A stretch of 64,000 nucleotides of DNA, taken from G965207045 sp965207045. GTDB lineage: Bacteria > Pseudomonadota > Alphaproteobacteria > Rickettsiales > Anaplasmataceae. A model generated the notes under the pieces. The model worked only from the letters and a program-made list of their open reading frames with translations, ran no database searches and had not been told where the DNA came from. Shown here one piece after another: positions 1 to 9,539 of this stretch. The position numbers were made by a program, and so were the translations under genes. Each line of letters opens with the position of its first letter. The stretch's first letter is position 1. The stretch is from assembly GCA_965207045.1 (NCBI GenBank), contig OZ242261.1:496001-560000 (forward strand). The letters run 5' to 3'.

Positions 1-1
1 G

Positions 2-1729
2 CATGAAACAGAACAAGCAAATAAGTTACTAGAAAAAGATGAGGAAGATCAAGATAAAGTTTATGATCGCTTAATTTCTGGCATAAATAGTCAAACGGTT
101 GAGTTACTTAAAACCGAGTTATCAGAGGATAATGTAAACACCAGAGAGAGAGAAAATGATGGATATACACCCCTAATGTATCTGCTATGGCTGCCTCCTA
201 CTAATAATAAGAAGGCAAAAGTTGAGCTTTTACTTGAGAAAGGAGCAGATGTGAATGTCACAGGAAAAGATAGAGTAGATGCTTTACATGAAGAAACTCC
301 ACTATCTATAGCAATACACATGCATGATAACAACACACTATGTTTAATGTTAGAGAAAAACAGAGATAAAAATGTGACATGCCCTTCTAGGGTATTAGGA
401 CCAAATCAGAGAATACCAATTATACAATTTGCTTTAGAGCAACAAAATATTGACGCATTTAAAATGCTTGTAAACAAAGAGTATGAACTACCTCAGGACG
501 AATATATAAAAGAATATCTGAAAAATGAAGCCTTGTTTTGTCTTAACTCTCAAACAAGGTTTCATTTACAACTCTTAGACCCAAATTACCTATTCAATAG
601 CAGTGAGGTTGATTATACAACAAAAGAGTTACAGGAAATAGGATTAGAAAATGCCAAGTTTGTGTTAATTCATCTGTTTCAAGGGCTCAACATCTCTACT
701 AATAACAACGATAATCAACAACTTAAAAAAATAATTCAATTTTTAGATAAATGTGATAAAGAATTTACTGAAAGTGTATTAGAAAGTGCTTCAAAAGTCA
801 TAAATAGTTCCTCTCTTAACATTCCCCAACAAAGAGAGAAGTGGAAAAATTTTTGCCTTTTAATGAATGATTTAGACAATCTTGAAAAAGAAAGAATTAA
901 ACAAACGTCAGATTTCGCAATGGGTAATCACATACAAGGTTATACTTCTCATCCTAGAAATAGAATGATTAAATCAACAGTAGGAATTGTAGTTGCATTA
1001 TTTATTTGCACAGCAGCATCAGTAGTTTACCTTACAAAAATCAGGTCTGAACTCCCGGAAACTAGAAAATTCGATATAATTATGGCAACTGCTCTAGGTA
1101 CAATAGCTTTAGCCGCTACTGGATTGTTCATATTCATATTATTAATATCAAGAAGAAAAGGTGAAACAATGGAAAATTGTAACCCAAGCGACCCTAAACT
1201 TATGAAGTGGACTGATCCAGAGACAGAAATAACTTGGAAACGGACAATAAACATATCTAATCAAGAAAGTGTATGGGAAAGTCCAGATAGTATGCTTGGG
1301 ACTCTGTGCTTACTTGACAGGAACAATCTTTTATCTGAGGCAAATATAGAAGAAAAAACTGAAAAAAAAGATGGAGAAAAATTTACAATTTTAAAAGACA
1401 ATGAATTGTCAGAATTAAAAAAGAAGACTAAAACAGCACAAGATGAAAATAAAACTATTGCTCTTGAAAGCAACAGATTCGTCATTTTACGCAAACAAAA
1501 ATACGAAAAGTTATTAGAGAAAGCGCAAAAATGCGGAAAAGATTTGCTTAAATTACAAAATGAAGAAAAGGAATCATTTATAATATTAAGAAATAGTGAA
1601 CTCGAGAAAATAGAAAAAGAGTCTCGATTAGAAGATGAAAAATATCAACTATTACCACCATCAACGCAAACTAAAAATCCGCTGCCGGTAACCACTAACA
1701 AAACAGCATTACTATCTATTGATAACTGA
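2..1729 (+). CDS. Ankyrin-repeat membrane protein, 5' end outside window
   Basis: The frame is open from base 2, so the gene begins before the window; the first ATG inside is only internal. The N-terminal part holds ankyrin repeats, with the signatures DGYTPLM and VELLLEKGADVNV near bases 165-255. Two hydrophobic helices at about 975-1040 and 1085-1150 should anchor the protein in a membrane. A short segment after them (about 1200-1245) has paired tryptophans (KWTDPETEITWKR), reminiscent of a WW-type fold. The C-terminal 150 residues are Lys/Glu-rich, likely coiled coil, with a repeated phrase of the type FVILRKQ / FIILRNSE / FTILKDNE. Ankyrin proteins of intracellular bacteria are often secreted effectors or surface proteins; that role is inference here. 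No partner gene is adjacent. Confidence 0.8.
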   Translation, partial: HETEQANKLLEKDEEDQDKVYDRLISGINSQTVELLKTELSEDNVNTRERENDGYTPLMYLLWLPPTNNKKAKVELLLEKGADVNVTGKDRVDALHEETPLSIAIHMHDNNTLCLMLEKNRDKNVTCPSRVLGPNQRIPIIQFALEQQNIDAFKMLVNKEYELPQDEYIKEYLKNEALFCLNSQTRFHLQLLDPNYLFNSSEVDYTTKELQEIGLENAKFVLIHLFQGLNISTNNNDNQQLKKIIQFLDKCDKEFTESVLESASKVINSSSLNIPQQREKWKNFCLLMNDLDNLEKERIKQTSDFAMGNHIQGYTSHPRNRMIKSTVGIVVALFICTAASVVYLTKIRSELPETRKFDIIMATALGTIALAATGLFIFILLISRRKGETMENCNPSDPKLMKWTDPETEITWKRTINISNQESVWESPDSMLGTLCLLDRNNLLSEANIEEKTEKKDGEKFTILKDNELSELKKKTKTAQDENKTIALESNRFVILRKQKYEKLLEKAQKCGKDLLKLQNEEKESFIILRNSELEKIEKESRLEDEKYQLLPPSTQTKNPLPVTTNKTALLSIDN

Positions 1730-1834
1730 TTTCTAACATCTTAGATATATTATATAATTACTGTACTTAAAGTACAGTAACTACTGATACCGCAAACTCC
1801 CTTAGTTATGAATTCGATTTTTATATCATACTTT

Positions 1835-3060
1835 TTAATACTCTTCTATAACCATAAATGAACCTTCTCGTATTATGCCAGATTCTTTAATTCCTCCAAA
1901 AGGAACTACCATAGATGATATTGCAACTTCATTCAATATCCTAATTTATTTGTCATACACATGTCTTGAGTCAAATTACTCCCATAAATATATAGAGCAA
2001 GTCCATAATTCGTATCATATATCATTACCTCTACTTGATTTTCAAATCTAAATGTAGGCTCAAAAAAGATTTACCTAACTGGTACTCCTTACTTACCACC
2101 TAATACTATAACTATTACACTTTTACCTTGAGCCATCAGCACCTATCAAAGACTTAATACGCAGTACTGATGATTCCTTATTAATCAATAGACCTTGATC
2201 AATTCACCATTCTATCTACCTTTAACTTGCTAATTTTATCAAAAAAGCATTTACAAATTTTTTTATATATAGAATTATGGAAAAAATATTCTATTAGCAC
2301 AATACATGTTTGCCTGTATTGCAATATCTAGAACTTATAACAAAATTAACAATCTTATCTAAGTCAGCATCAGCTAACACAATAAACCGTGCATTTCCGC
2401 CTACCATAGATACTTTCTTTAAAGTAGCAGAAAATTATTCCTTAATTAACATTTAACCTACAACTGTTGAATCAGTAAAACTTAGTTCTTTAACCACAGG
2501 ATTAGAACTTAATTCTAAGCCTATTTCCTTCTAATCACCTGTAACAACATTTTTAACTCCTTTATCAATTCTAGTATCTAAAGCTAATTTAGCCGTGCAG
2601 CAAATGGAGTTTCTGGTGGACACTTTATTACCAAATAGCACAACTATCAGCAATAGCATAACAAGTTAATTGCTAGCACATACATCTTCCTCATAAATTG
2701 ATCACTTTGCTGTCTTTTACATACGACGGAAGTGTAAACTCCATATATTCTTTTGGCTTCTTTTACTAACCATGAAATAAAATCAGATGCATATGTCGCA
2801 CCTCAACAAAAGAGCTTGGCTAATAGGTTTATCGTTTTCAGCAGTTATCATTTTTGCTAAATTTTGCATATTTTTTAGTATAAGGTTATTCCATTTTCTC
2901 AATATTTAGTATTTTCCTTCCAGATTAAAAATGCTTTACTCGCAGCAGAAATCACTTGCGCATTCTCTTCCCATGCCGAAGGAATCTGTCAATAACTTAA
3001 TCTGTAGCAAGATTTAACGTCTCTACATTTTTTCACTATCACGTTATTCTTGATCAATTA
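1835..3060 (-). pseudogene. gabD: Decayed succinate-semialdehyde dehydrogenase (gabD)
   Basis: No open frame survives, but minus-strand translation across frames gives a collinear series of aldehyde dehydrogenase motifs. From the N-terminal side: AASKAFLIWKENTK, NLAKMITAENDKPISQA, FISWLVKEAKRIYGV, NVVTGD followed by a stop, then KEIGLELSSNPVVKELSFTDST, KKVSMVGGNARFIV, LADADLDKIV, YGLALYIY and finally PFGGIKESGIIREGS near base 1860. This order is that of the GabD branch, which oxidises succinate semialdehyde to succinate using NAD(P). Frameshifts and stops are spread along the whole length, so the gene is dead. The region also fills the otherwise gene-free 1.5 kb between the ankyrin gene and the lipoprotein gene. 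Confidence 0.75.
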
Positions 3061-3224
3061 GACATTTCTGGATAAATAAATCTGATCTCATATATAATAT
3101 ACTAATAGTTTTTATTGAAAAATTTACCTCACAAAACAAGAATAAAGCAATTTATCCACACCCAATATTTACTTTTTTCAAGTAGAAATCTATAATCTGA
3201 GTTATTCTCTATAGAAACTCTTTA

Positions 3225-3638
3225 GTGTCAAGGTCATTATTGATTCTCTTACTACTGTTCTCTGCTTGTAAAAGTTTTAATTATGAATATGGTTATACAC
3301 CAAATATAGATAAGATAACAATCGGTACAGAACAAGCAAAAATCAAAAAAATTATTGGCCCCCCATCCTACATATCCAACGTGAAAGAAAATACGTGGTA
3401 CTACATTTCAAGTGAAGCAAACATTAATATTATTACCCCATCTTCTTACAGCTCCAAAGTTCTAGTGCTGGAATTTGATGACAATAATCTTGTAAAAAAT
3501 TCTTACGAAATCGTTAAAAAGGATGAACCTTTACCACAATTAAAACCTGAAATTACAAAACGTAAAGGCATTGCAGCTGATAAAAGCTTTGTAGAAAAAA
3601 TTACTGATTTCTTCAAAGGTCTAACACCAAGTCTATAG
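3225..3638 (+). CDS. BamE/SmpA-like outer membrane lipoprotein
   Basis: The 137-residue product starts with a short hydrophobic signal and a lipobox (LFSAC, cysteine 15), so it should be lipidated and exported. Residues 30-90 fit the BamE (SmpA/OmlA) fold: ITIGTEQAKIKKIIGPPS, then a WYYIS strand and VLVLEFDDNNLV. BamE is an accessory subunit of the Bam complex, which inserts beta-barrel proteins into the outer membrane. The start used is GTG, giving a very short signal peptide; no clear Shine-Dalgarno sequence precedes it. The family assignment is good, and the exact start is uncertain. Confidence 0.75.
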   Translation: MSRSLLILLLLFSACKSFNYEYGYTPNIDKITIGTEQAKIKKIIGPPSYISNVKENTWYYISSEANINIITPSSYSSKVLVLEFDDNNLVKNSYEIVKKDEPLPQLKPEITKRKGIAADKSFVEKITDFFKGLTPSL

Positions 3639-3657
3639 TCTTATATATTAACTAATA

Positions 3658-4644
3658 CTACTTCTTACTGTCATCAAAAATAATTGTCGTTGGGGCATAC
3701 TTACCACAGAATTGGTTTGCAGCCCACTGACCACAGTATGCTCCTGTGCCCATAAGCACAATAATATCTCCAGACTTCAGCCCGACCGGTACACGCACAT
3801 CAGGTTTTTCTATTAAAAAAACACCTCCATCTTTACCGTACATATCTGCATTCTTAAAGAATTCATCAGAAAGTCTACTGACTGTATCATCATATTGTTT
3901 TTTTCTATAAAAATATATGTTAATAGCTATATTAATTTCTTTCACTAAACCAGCACTCATTCTACCCGTAGACAAAGTTACAATATATAGTGAATCATCA
4001 TGTTCACTTTGTTTTACATTTATAACTCTACCGATTGTAGCACCAGCCATAGCACTAATTGCTCTACCTGGCTCAATAATAATTTCTTTTGGTAACATTC
4101 CTGCAAAATATTTGTTTATTGCATCACTTATAGTAACTCCATACGCTGAAAACATTGGTATTTCATCTTTATAGCGTGCTGGAAAACCACCACCAACATC
4201 TAATGTTGTAAGGCGCATTCCTTCTTCATTTGCCATTTCTCTAAAAATAGACGCTGCAACTTCTATAGTTGAATCCCATGAAATCAGCTCTTCCCTTTGA
4301 GTTCCAACATGAAATGCTATTCCTTCTGTTACTAAACCTAATCCTTTTGCCAATTTTAAAAGCTTTTTTACATTAGATTTACTTATACACTTCCATACCT
4401 CTTCGACAGTAGCTACTTCAAAATTTGAACCTTCCTCTTTTAGCACTTCAAGAATACCCTTTTCTGAATTAGCCTTAACTGCAGCATATATTGCTGCATA
4501 AGAAAATGCTTCCTTTAATTCTTGATAATTCTTTCTAACAATATTTAAATTGATTAACCTTAAATCCTCTCCAGACAAGACTCTTTTTACTATTTCTTCT
4601 TCTGAAACAGGCAAATTACCCAGTTGTATTAGTGTATCAAACAT
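3658..4644 (-). CDS. Group IV PLP decarboxylase (ornithine/lysine type), probably degenerate
   Basis: The protein has the alanine-racemase-like barrel of ornithine/lysine decarboxylases. The PLP lysine is in AAVKAN (residues about 56-61), FHVGTQ carries the ring-stacking histidine, DVGGGFP binds phosphate, EPGR supplies the arginine, and GAYCGQWAANQFCG is the C-terminal motif. It is only 328 residues long, against roughly 370-400 for the family. Two conserved stretches look deleted in frame: the segment between the VATVEEV strand and the FHVGTQ helix, and the GPTCDS motif with the catalytic cysteine, replaced by FFKNADMYGKD. The frame is still open, so this may be an early pseudogene or a repurposed protein. 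It stands alone, converging on the BamE-like gene. Confidence 0.75.
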   Translation of the reverse strand: MFDTLIQLGNLPVSEEEIVKRVLSGEDLRLINLNIVRKNYQELKEAFSYAAIYAAVKANSEKGILEVLKEEGSNFEVATVEEVWKCISKSNVKKLLKLAKGLGLVTEGIAFHVGTQREELISWDSTIEVAASIFREMANEEGMRLTTLDVGGGFPARYKDEIPMFSAYGVTISDAINKYFAGMLPKEIIIEPGRAISAMAGATIGRVINVKQSEHDDSLYIVTLSTGRMSAGLVKEINIAINIYFYRKKQYDDTVSRLSDEFFKNADMYGKDGGVFLIEKPDVRVPVGLKSGDIIVLMGTGAYCGQWAANQFCGKYAPTTIIFDDSKK

Positions 4645-4817
4645 ATTAAAGTAAAATTTAAAAAAATTAATATATCAATTAATTATTACTAATTTATATA
4701 CAAATCCGCAATGAAAGAGTAACTAAAATCCTTAGCAGATTACCCCAAATTTGCCATCTTCTATTGGTAAGCTTGATTAATTCCAGTATTTCTGTAATAC
4801 TTACATAAGTTAAGGCT

Positions 4818-4890
4818 GGTCCCGTAGCTCAGTCGGTAGAGCAACTGACTTTTAATCAGTGTGTCATGTGTTCGATTCACATCGGGATCA
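4818..4890 (+). tRNA. tRNA-Lys (anticodon TTT)
   Basis: A 73-base cloverleaf is visible. The acceptor arm GGTCCCG pairs with CGGGATC with one G-T wobble, and discriminator A follows. The D arm contains AGCTCAGTCGGTAGAGC. The anticodon arm CTGA-CTTTTAA-TCAG shows anticodon TTT, and the T arm is TGTTCGATTCACA-like. CCA is not encoded. uvrC begins 12 bases downstream. Confidence 0.95.
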
Positions 4891-4902
4891 CAAATATTGC
4901 TC

Positions 4903-6636
4903 ATGAATAAAGCAATCAAAGATTCTATAAAGAATGTACAGGAAAAGCCAGGTGTTTATAAAATGCTTGATGCTAAGTTATGTGTTCTATATGTTGGTAA
5001 AGCAAAGAACCTGAAAAAAAGATTACAACAATACTTAGGTCCTTTATCAAACAGATTGCAATTAATGATTTCACAGGTAAACAGCGTCTCCACTATTGTA
5101 ACAAATAATGAAGTCGAAGCATTAATTTTAGAATCTAAATTAGTAAAAAAACTGCAACCAAAATACAACATTCTCTTAAAAGATGACAAGTCTTTTCCTT
5201 ACATAATAATCACACGAAACCACAAATTTCCTAGGCTCACCAAATATAGAGGAAAATATAAAGAAGGCTGTTATGGCCCCATACCTTCTACTGAAAAACT
5301 TGATAATACAATATCAGTTCTACACAGAATTTTTAAACTACGCTCCTGTACAAACAGAAATTTCATAAGCAGAAAACGTCCTTGCCTTGAATACCAAATA
5401 AAAAGATGCTCAGCACCATGCGTAGGAAAAATTTCTGAAGAAGAGTATAGTAACACGGTAAAACAAGCTATTAATGTCTTAAGAGGCAAACAAAAGTATG
5501 TACAAAGTCAACTTAATACTTTAATGGAAAATGCTAGCAAAAATTTAGAATTTGAGCTAGCCGCACATTATCGAGATAGCATTCGCTCACTGCAATATCT
5601 ACAATTCCAACAACAACACATAAAAAAAGGTGATATTATTGGCATACACAGAGAAGGTGATGTAGCACAAGTAAAAGTTCTTAGTTTTTTAAAAAGCAAT
5701 TTACAGAATCAGTACTTTTATACAATGAAAAATGTAGATTTTAATACAAAAGATGAGATAATCTCTACTTTCATTTTACAATTTTACAAAGATGAAATAG
5801 CAAATAACATCATCTCAAATTATGCGCTATCTCAAACAACAATTAAAGTTATAGAAACACTATATAATAAAAAAATTAATTTTCAGCAACCAAAAAAAGG
5901 GATAAAATTACAAGTATTACAGATGGTTTGTAATAGTATAAAACAGAATTTCTATTCCCACAACATAGAAAATTGCTTGAAATTACTTAAAGATATTTTC
6001 TTACTTAGTAAAACTCCACAAAGAGTTGAAGTATATGATAATAGCCACACATCCGGCAAAGAGCCAGTAGGAGTAATGGTTGTTATAGACCAAAATGGGT
6101 TTAATAAAAAGGAATATCGCATTTTTAATATAACTACTAATACTTCTGACGACTATTGTATGATGCAAGAAGTTCTAAAAAGGCGCATTCACAATACAAT
6201 AATCCCATCTCCTGATTTCATTTTAATAGATGGAGGCAAAGGACATATGTCAGTAATAAAAAATATTTTAAATAATATTCCATTTATCTGTATATCAAAG
6301 GGAAAAAAGCGCAATTCTGGTGATGAGACTTTTCACGCCTTAAATAAGAAATCATTTAAACTTGAACAAAACAATCCATTACTATTCTTTTTACAAAGAA
6401 TAAGGGATGAAGCACATAGATTCGCAATCAATAGTCACCGCAAAAAGCGTAATAAAAATATTAGAAAATCAAAATTAGATGACATTCCTGGTTTAGGTCC
6501 GAAAAGAAAAAGATTATTACTCATCCATTTTGGATCAGTTGAAAACATTAAGCAAGCAACAGTAGAACAAATCAGTAGTGTAAAGGGAATCAGCAAAAAT
6601 TTAGCAGAAAATATACTTTATGGAAAGATCTTGTAA
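4903..6636 (+). CDS. uvrC: Excinuclease ABC subunit C
   Basis: UvrC makes the two incisions in nucleotide excision repair after UvrA/UvrB damage recognition. The GIY-YIG nuclease domain lies near residues 10-90 (KPGVYKM, LYVGKAKNLKKR). The UVR motif that contacts UvrB is around ASKNLEFELAAHYRD, and the RNase H-like second nuclease domain shows RVEVYDNSH and ILIDGGKGH. Tandem helix-hairpin-helix motifs end the protein (DDIPGLGPKRKRLL, VKGISKNLAENIL). The ATG at 4903 is preferred, giving 577 residues; an upstream GTG in the same frame lies inside the tRNA. The length is normal and no lesion is seen. Confidence 0.95.
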   Translation: MNKAIKDSIKNVQEKPGVYKMLDAKLCVLYVGKAKNLKKRLQQYLGPLSNRLQLMISQVNSVSTIVTNNEVEALILESKLVKKLQPKYNILLKDDKSFPYIIITRNHKFPRLTKYRGKYKEGCYGPIPSTEKLDNTISVLHRIFKLRSCTNRNFISRKRPCLEYQIKRCSAPCVGKISEEEYSNTVKQAINVLRGKQKYVQSQLNTLMENASKNLEFELAAHYRDSIRSLQYLQFQQQHIKKGDIIGIHREGDVAQVKVLSFLKSNLQNQYFYTMKNVDFNTKDEIISTFILQFYKDEIANNIISNYALSQTTIKVIETLYNKKINFQQPKKGIKLQVLQMVCNSIKQNFYSHNIENCLKLLKDIFLLSKTPQRVEVYDNSHTSGKEPVGVMVVIDQNGFNKKEYRIFNITTNTSDDYCMMQEVLKRRIHNTIIPSPDFILIDGGKGHMSVIKNILNNIPFICISKGKKRNSGDETFHALNKKSFKLEQNNPLLFFLQRIRDEAHRFAINSHRKKRNKNIRKSKLDDIPGLGPKRKRLLLIHFGSVENIKQATVEQISSVKGISKNLAENILYGKIL

Positions 6637-6716
6637 TAATTGAATTACTTAATACTATAAATTAAATTGACTTTTTATTTAAAATAAAATATATTATGCT
6701 TATACAGTGAGCATAA

Positions 6717-8114
6717 ATGCAAATAATACAATTTTTTTTTAACCTGTTCAAGCTTTTTAAGCAACTCAAGAATAAAATACAACAATCCTACAACAATAAA
6801 CGCTTACGTCGTGCAGTTTTAAAAGCCAATATTGAACAAGCAAATTATTATCTGAATAAAGGAGCCAATCCCAATCAAAATTTGGATAAAAATTTAGGTC
6901 ATTCTCTTCTAGAATATGCTTTATATGAGTATAGCGACGAATCTCTTAGTGAACAAATGGCAACACTACTATTAAAAAATAGTGTTGATCTTAATCAAGG
7001 TTTATTACGTGCAGTCTTTTTATTACGTGCAGTCTTAAATGGCGATGTTGAAAAAGCAGAGTATTACTTAAGCAAAGGAGTAAATCCAAATCAAAATTTT
7101 TGGAGTTCTAACATAAGAGAAAACCTTAATCAAAATTTAAGTGGACTAGGCTTTTCTCTTCTAGAATGTGCATCAGGTGCTGATCGCAGCGGATTTATTA
7201 ATAAAAAAATGGTAAAACTATTACTGGAAAATAAAGCCGAACCTGATTTAACATTTCTTTCACTCGAAAGAATTTCTCCGTTTAATAAAAAAATTGTAAA
7301 ATTATTACTGGAAAATGAAGCCAAACCTAATTTGGCACTTCTTTCACTCGACAAAATCTCTCCGTTCGGTAAAACACCATTAATGTGTGCTATTCAGTAT
7401 GCAAATTGCTTCTTCTATAACCGTAATGAAGATCATAATAAACAAGTTGAAGATGTTATTGAGATTACAAAAATGCTAATTCGTGCAGGTGCAAGTATTG
7501 ATTATGAAAAAAACATGAAAACTTTATTGCGAAAAAATAAATCATATTATCAAGTAATGCCTGAAGTACTTGATTTACTAATAGCAGCAGGAGCACTTCT
7601 GAAGGAGAATTATATCAAGACCTTAATGAGAGTTTACAAAGAAGATGACATGCAATTAATTACAACAATTAATAACTGTTTTATTTATAATTGGAGGAAA
7701 GATCTAATAATGATGAAAAAAGAAGATCTTACCGAAGAGTATTTAAAGGACCTAATCCCTGGTAATTCAGTTAAAAAAGAAAAGGTGGCAAAAGAAATAA
7801 TGGAATTTTATGAAGATAAAAGATATGCTCGTTCTGTTTCTCAAGAAACAAAAGATACAGTCCAGTTCATGACTGATATAACAGTTCTTGGAAAAAGTGA
7901 AGTTTTCTGCGATCTTGTGGAAAGGAAGGAAAAAAACTCACTTAAGTACCTTGCAGCTGAAACTATTAGAGAAGCGTGTGTTCCACACAAAAAAGGCAGT
8001 AACCTTTACACTAATGTTCAACAAATTAAAAAATTACCACCAAAGTTAGTCGATTACCTGCTTTATAATGTTAGCATTTCAGAAATTTCATCACATGAAA
8101 ATTATGTTAATTAG
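6717..8114 (+). CDS. Ankyrin-repeat protein
   Basis: This 465-residue protein has degenerate ankyrin repeats over roughly residues 30-300. Clear units include VLKANIEQANYYLNKGANPN, GDVEKAEYYLSKGVNPNQN, KTPLMCAIQYANC and EITKMLIRAGASIDY. Two adjacent segments, KKMVKLLLENKAEPDL and KKIVKLLLENEAKPNL, are near copies, so a unit was recently duplicated. The last 150 residues show no recognised fold. There is no signal peptide or membrane segment. It is transcribed alone after uvrC and converges on zapE. A host-directed role is common for such proteins, but that is inference. Confidence 0.85.
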   Translation: MQIIQFFFNLFKLFKQLKNKIQQSYNNKRLRRAVLKANIEQANYYLNKGANPNQNLDKNLGHSLLEYALYEYSDESLSEQMATLLLKNSVDLNQGLLRAVFLLRAVLNGDVEKAEYYLSKGVNPNQNFWSSNIRENLNQNLSGLGFSLLECASGADRSGFINKKMVKLLLENKAEPDLTFLSLERISPFNKKIVKLLLENEAKPNLALLSLDKISPFGKTPLMCAIQYANCFFYNRNEDHNKQVEDVIEITKMLIRAGASIDYEKNMKTLLRKNKSYYQVMPEVLDLLIAAGALLKENYIKTLMRVYKEDDMQLITTINNCFIYNWRKDLIMMKKEDLTEEYLKDLIPGNSVKKEKVAKEIMEFYEDKRYARSVSQETKDTVQFMTDITVLGKSEVFCDLVERKEKNSLKYLAAETIREACVPHKKGSNLYTNVQQIKKLPPKLVDYLLYNVSISEISSHENYVN

Positions 8115-8126
8115 ATAACAGCAGCT

Positions 8127-8163
8127 AAATTTTCACAAATAAAAGAAAATTTTTGTGAAATTT
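8127..8163. terminator. Hairpin between convergent genes, probable bidirectional terminator
   Basis: The arms AAATTTTCACAAA (8127-8139) and TTTGTGAAATTT (8152-8163) are complementary apart from one bulged T, around a 12-base A-rich loop. The element lies between the stop codons of the converging ankyrin and zapE genes and is flanked by A- and T-rich tracts on both sides. Confidence 0.6.
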
Positions 8164-8190
8164 ATTTCACACATTACACAATGGTGCTAC

Positions 8191-9174
8191 TTATGAACAC
8201 ATTTCTATTAATCTTGAATAAGTGCGCTCAAATTCAGAATGAGAACAGACTTCCTCTAAAGGACATTCTGCAGAACAAAACAAGTTTGTACCGTGTTCAT
8301 ACATTTCGTCTACTAAAATAATAAAACGTCTCATCTCATTCCTGTCTGTAATTACTGGTATACCACTTACAAAGATTGTAGCAAATGTGCTCATTATCAC
8401 TTGATAATCTACTACTGCTAACTCTTCTACACATAAATCTGAAAAGGTAAACCATGCTATGTCATTCACAGCTTCTTTTACTTTTATTACTCTACCATTG
8501 ATTTTTATATTCCTCATCTTAGGATTACGTGGATCAATTTTTTTCAAAAAAATTTGTCTCAGCTTATAGTTACAATCGTTTATAATACACTTTCTTAATG
8601 AAGCACCTACTGTGCGATAATCTTGATCTCCTTTAATCCTTATGACATGCATTTTCTCCCTAATCAAAGATATTGCTGGTAAAAAATTTTCTCGTTGCAA
8701 ACCATTCTCATATAACTTATCTGGAGAAAGATTAGACGTAATTACTAAGAATACTCTATTTTTTAATAAAGCAATAAAAAGACGTGCTAGAATCATAGCA
8801 TCAGCAATATCATAAACATGTAACTCGTCCAAAAAGATCAATTTATATTTCTTAGCCCATTCTTTACCAATACGTAAAATCGGATCCTTTGTGCCTTGCA
8901 ACAATTTTAGTTTGCAATGTACCTCTTGCATAAACTTATAAAAATGTACTTTTTTCTTTTTCTTTATCTCAGAATTTCCAAAATATATTCTTGCTAAAAG
9001 AGATTTACCTCGACCAACCTCGCCATACAAATAAACCCCTTTATACTTGCTAAACAAGCCTATTTTTTTATCAAATTTTTCAAAATTTTTCAGTACATTC
9101 AACTGGGCTTCAGAACAGGTTATCAAATTCTCCTCAACCATTTGTCTATACTCATCAATTATACCTTTTGGCAT
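8191..9174 (-). CDS. zapE: Cell division ATPase ZapE (AFG1-like)
   Basis: ZapE/AFG1 proteins are AAA+ ATPases; bacterial ZapE acts at the division septum and mitochondrial AFG1 in protein quality control. The P-loop is GEVGRGKS (about residue 50 from the chosen start), Walker B is LIFLDELHV, and the sensor region reads VFLVITSNLSPDKLYENGLQRENFLPAI. The C-terminal part has the family phrase VEELAVVDYQVI. A longer frame reaches 9306, but its extra 44 residues form a hydrophobic helix unlike family members. The ATG at 9174 (MPKGIIDEYRQMV) gives the usual N-terminus and about 327 residues. Confidence 0.9.
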   Translation of the reverse strand: MPKGIIDEYRQMVEENLITCSEAQLNVLKNFEKFDKKIGLFSKYKGVYLYGEVGRGKSLLARIYFGNSEIKKKKKVHFYKFMQEVHCKLKLLQGTKDPILRIGKEWAKKYKLIFLDELHVYDIADAMILARLFIALLKNRVFLVITSNLSPDKLYENGLQRENFLPAISLIREKMHVIRIKGDQDYRTVGASLRKCIINDCNYKLRQIFLKKIDPRNPKMRNIKINGRVIKVKEAVNDIAWFTFSDLCVEELAVVDYQVIMSTFATIFVSGIPVITDRNEMRRFIILVDEMYEHGTNLFCSAECPLEEVCSHSEFERTYSRLIEMCS

Positions 9175-9539
9175 AAAATTATATTTCTGATATATGAAAT
9201 AATATATATATCGTAAAAAAGTATCTAGGAAACCTATCACAAATAATAAAATAGTTTTATGTAAAAAAGCTTTATTTAAGATCAGTTGCTTATTAGACAG
9301 ATACAACTACATTATATATCATAATTAAAAGAAAAATATCTGGAAATACAAATAAAAAAGCCACAAACTGAAATTACGCATTTTCATCACAAAATGCAGC
9401 ATCATAACAGAAAGGATGTACAAAAATACTTAATTTACACACAATTAATGCACTTTCGCATAAGAAAGAGTTATAAATCTTCTCCATTAATATTTTTTAT
9501 GTATAATTAGTCCACTGTGACGTAAAACCATTATATACA

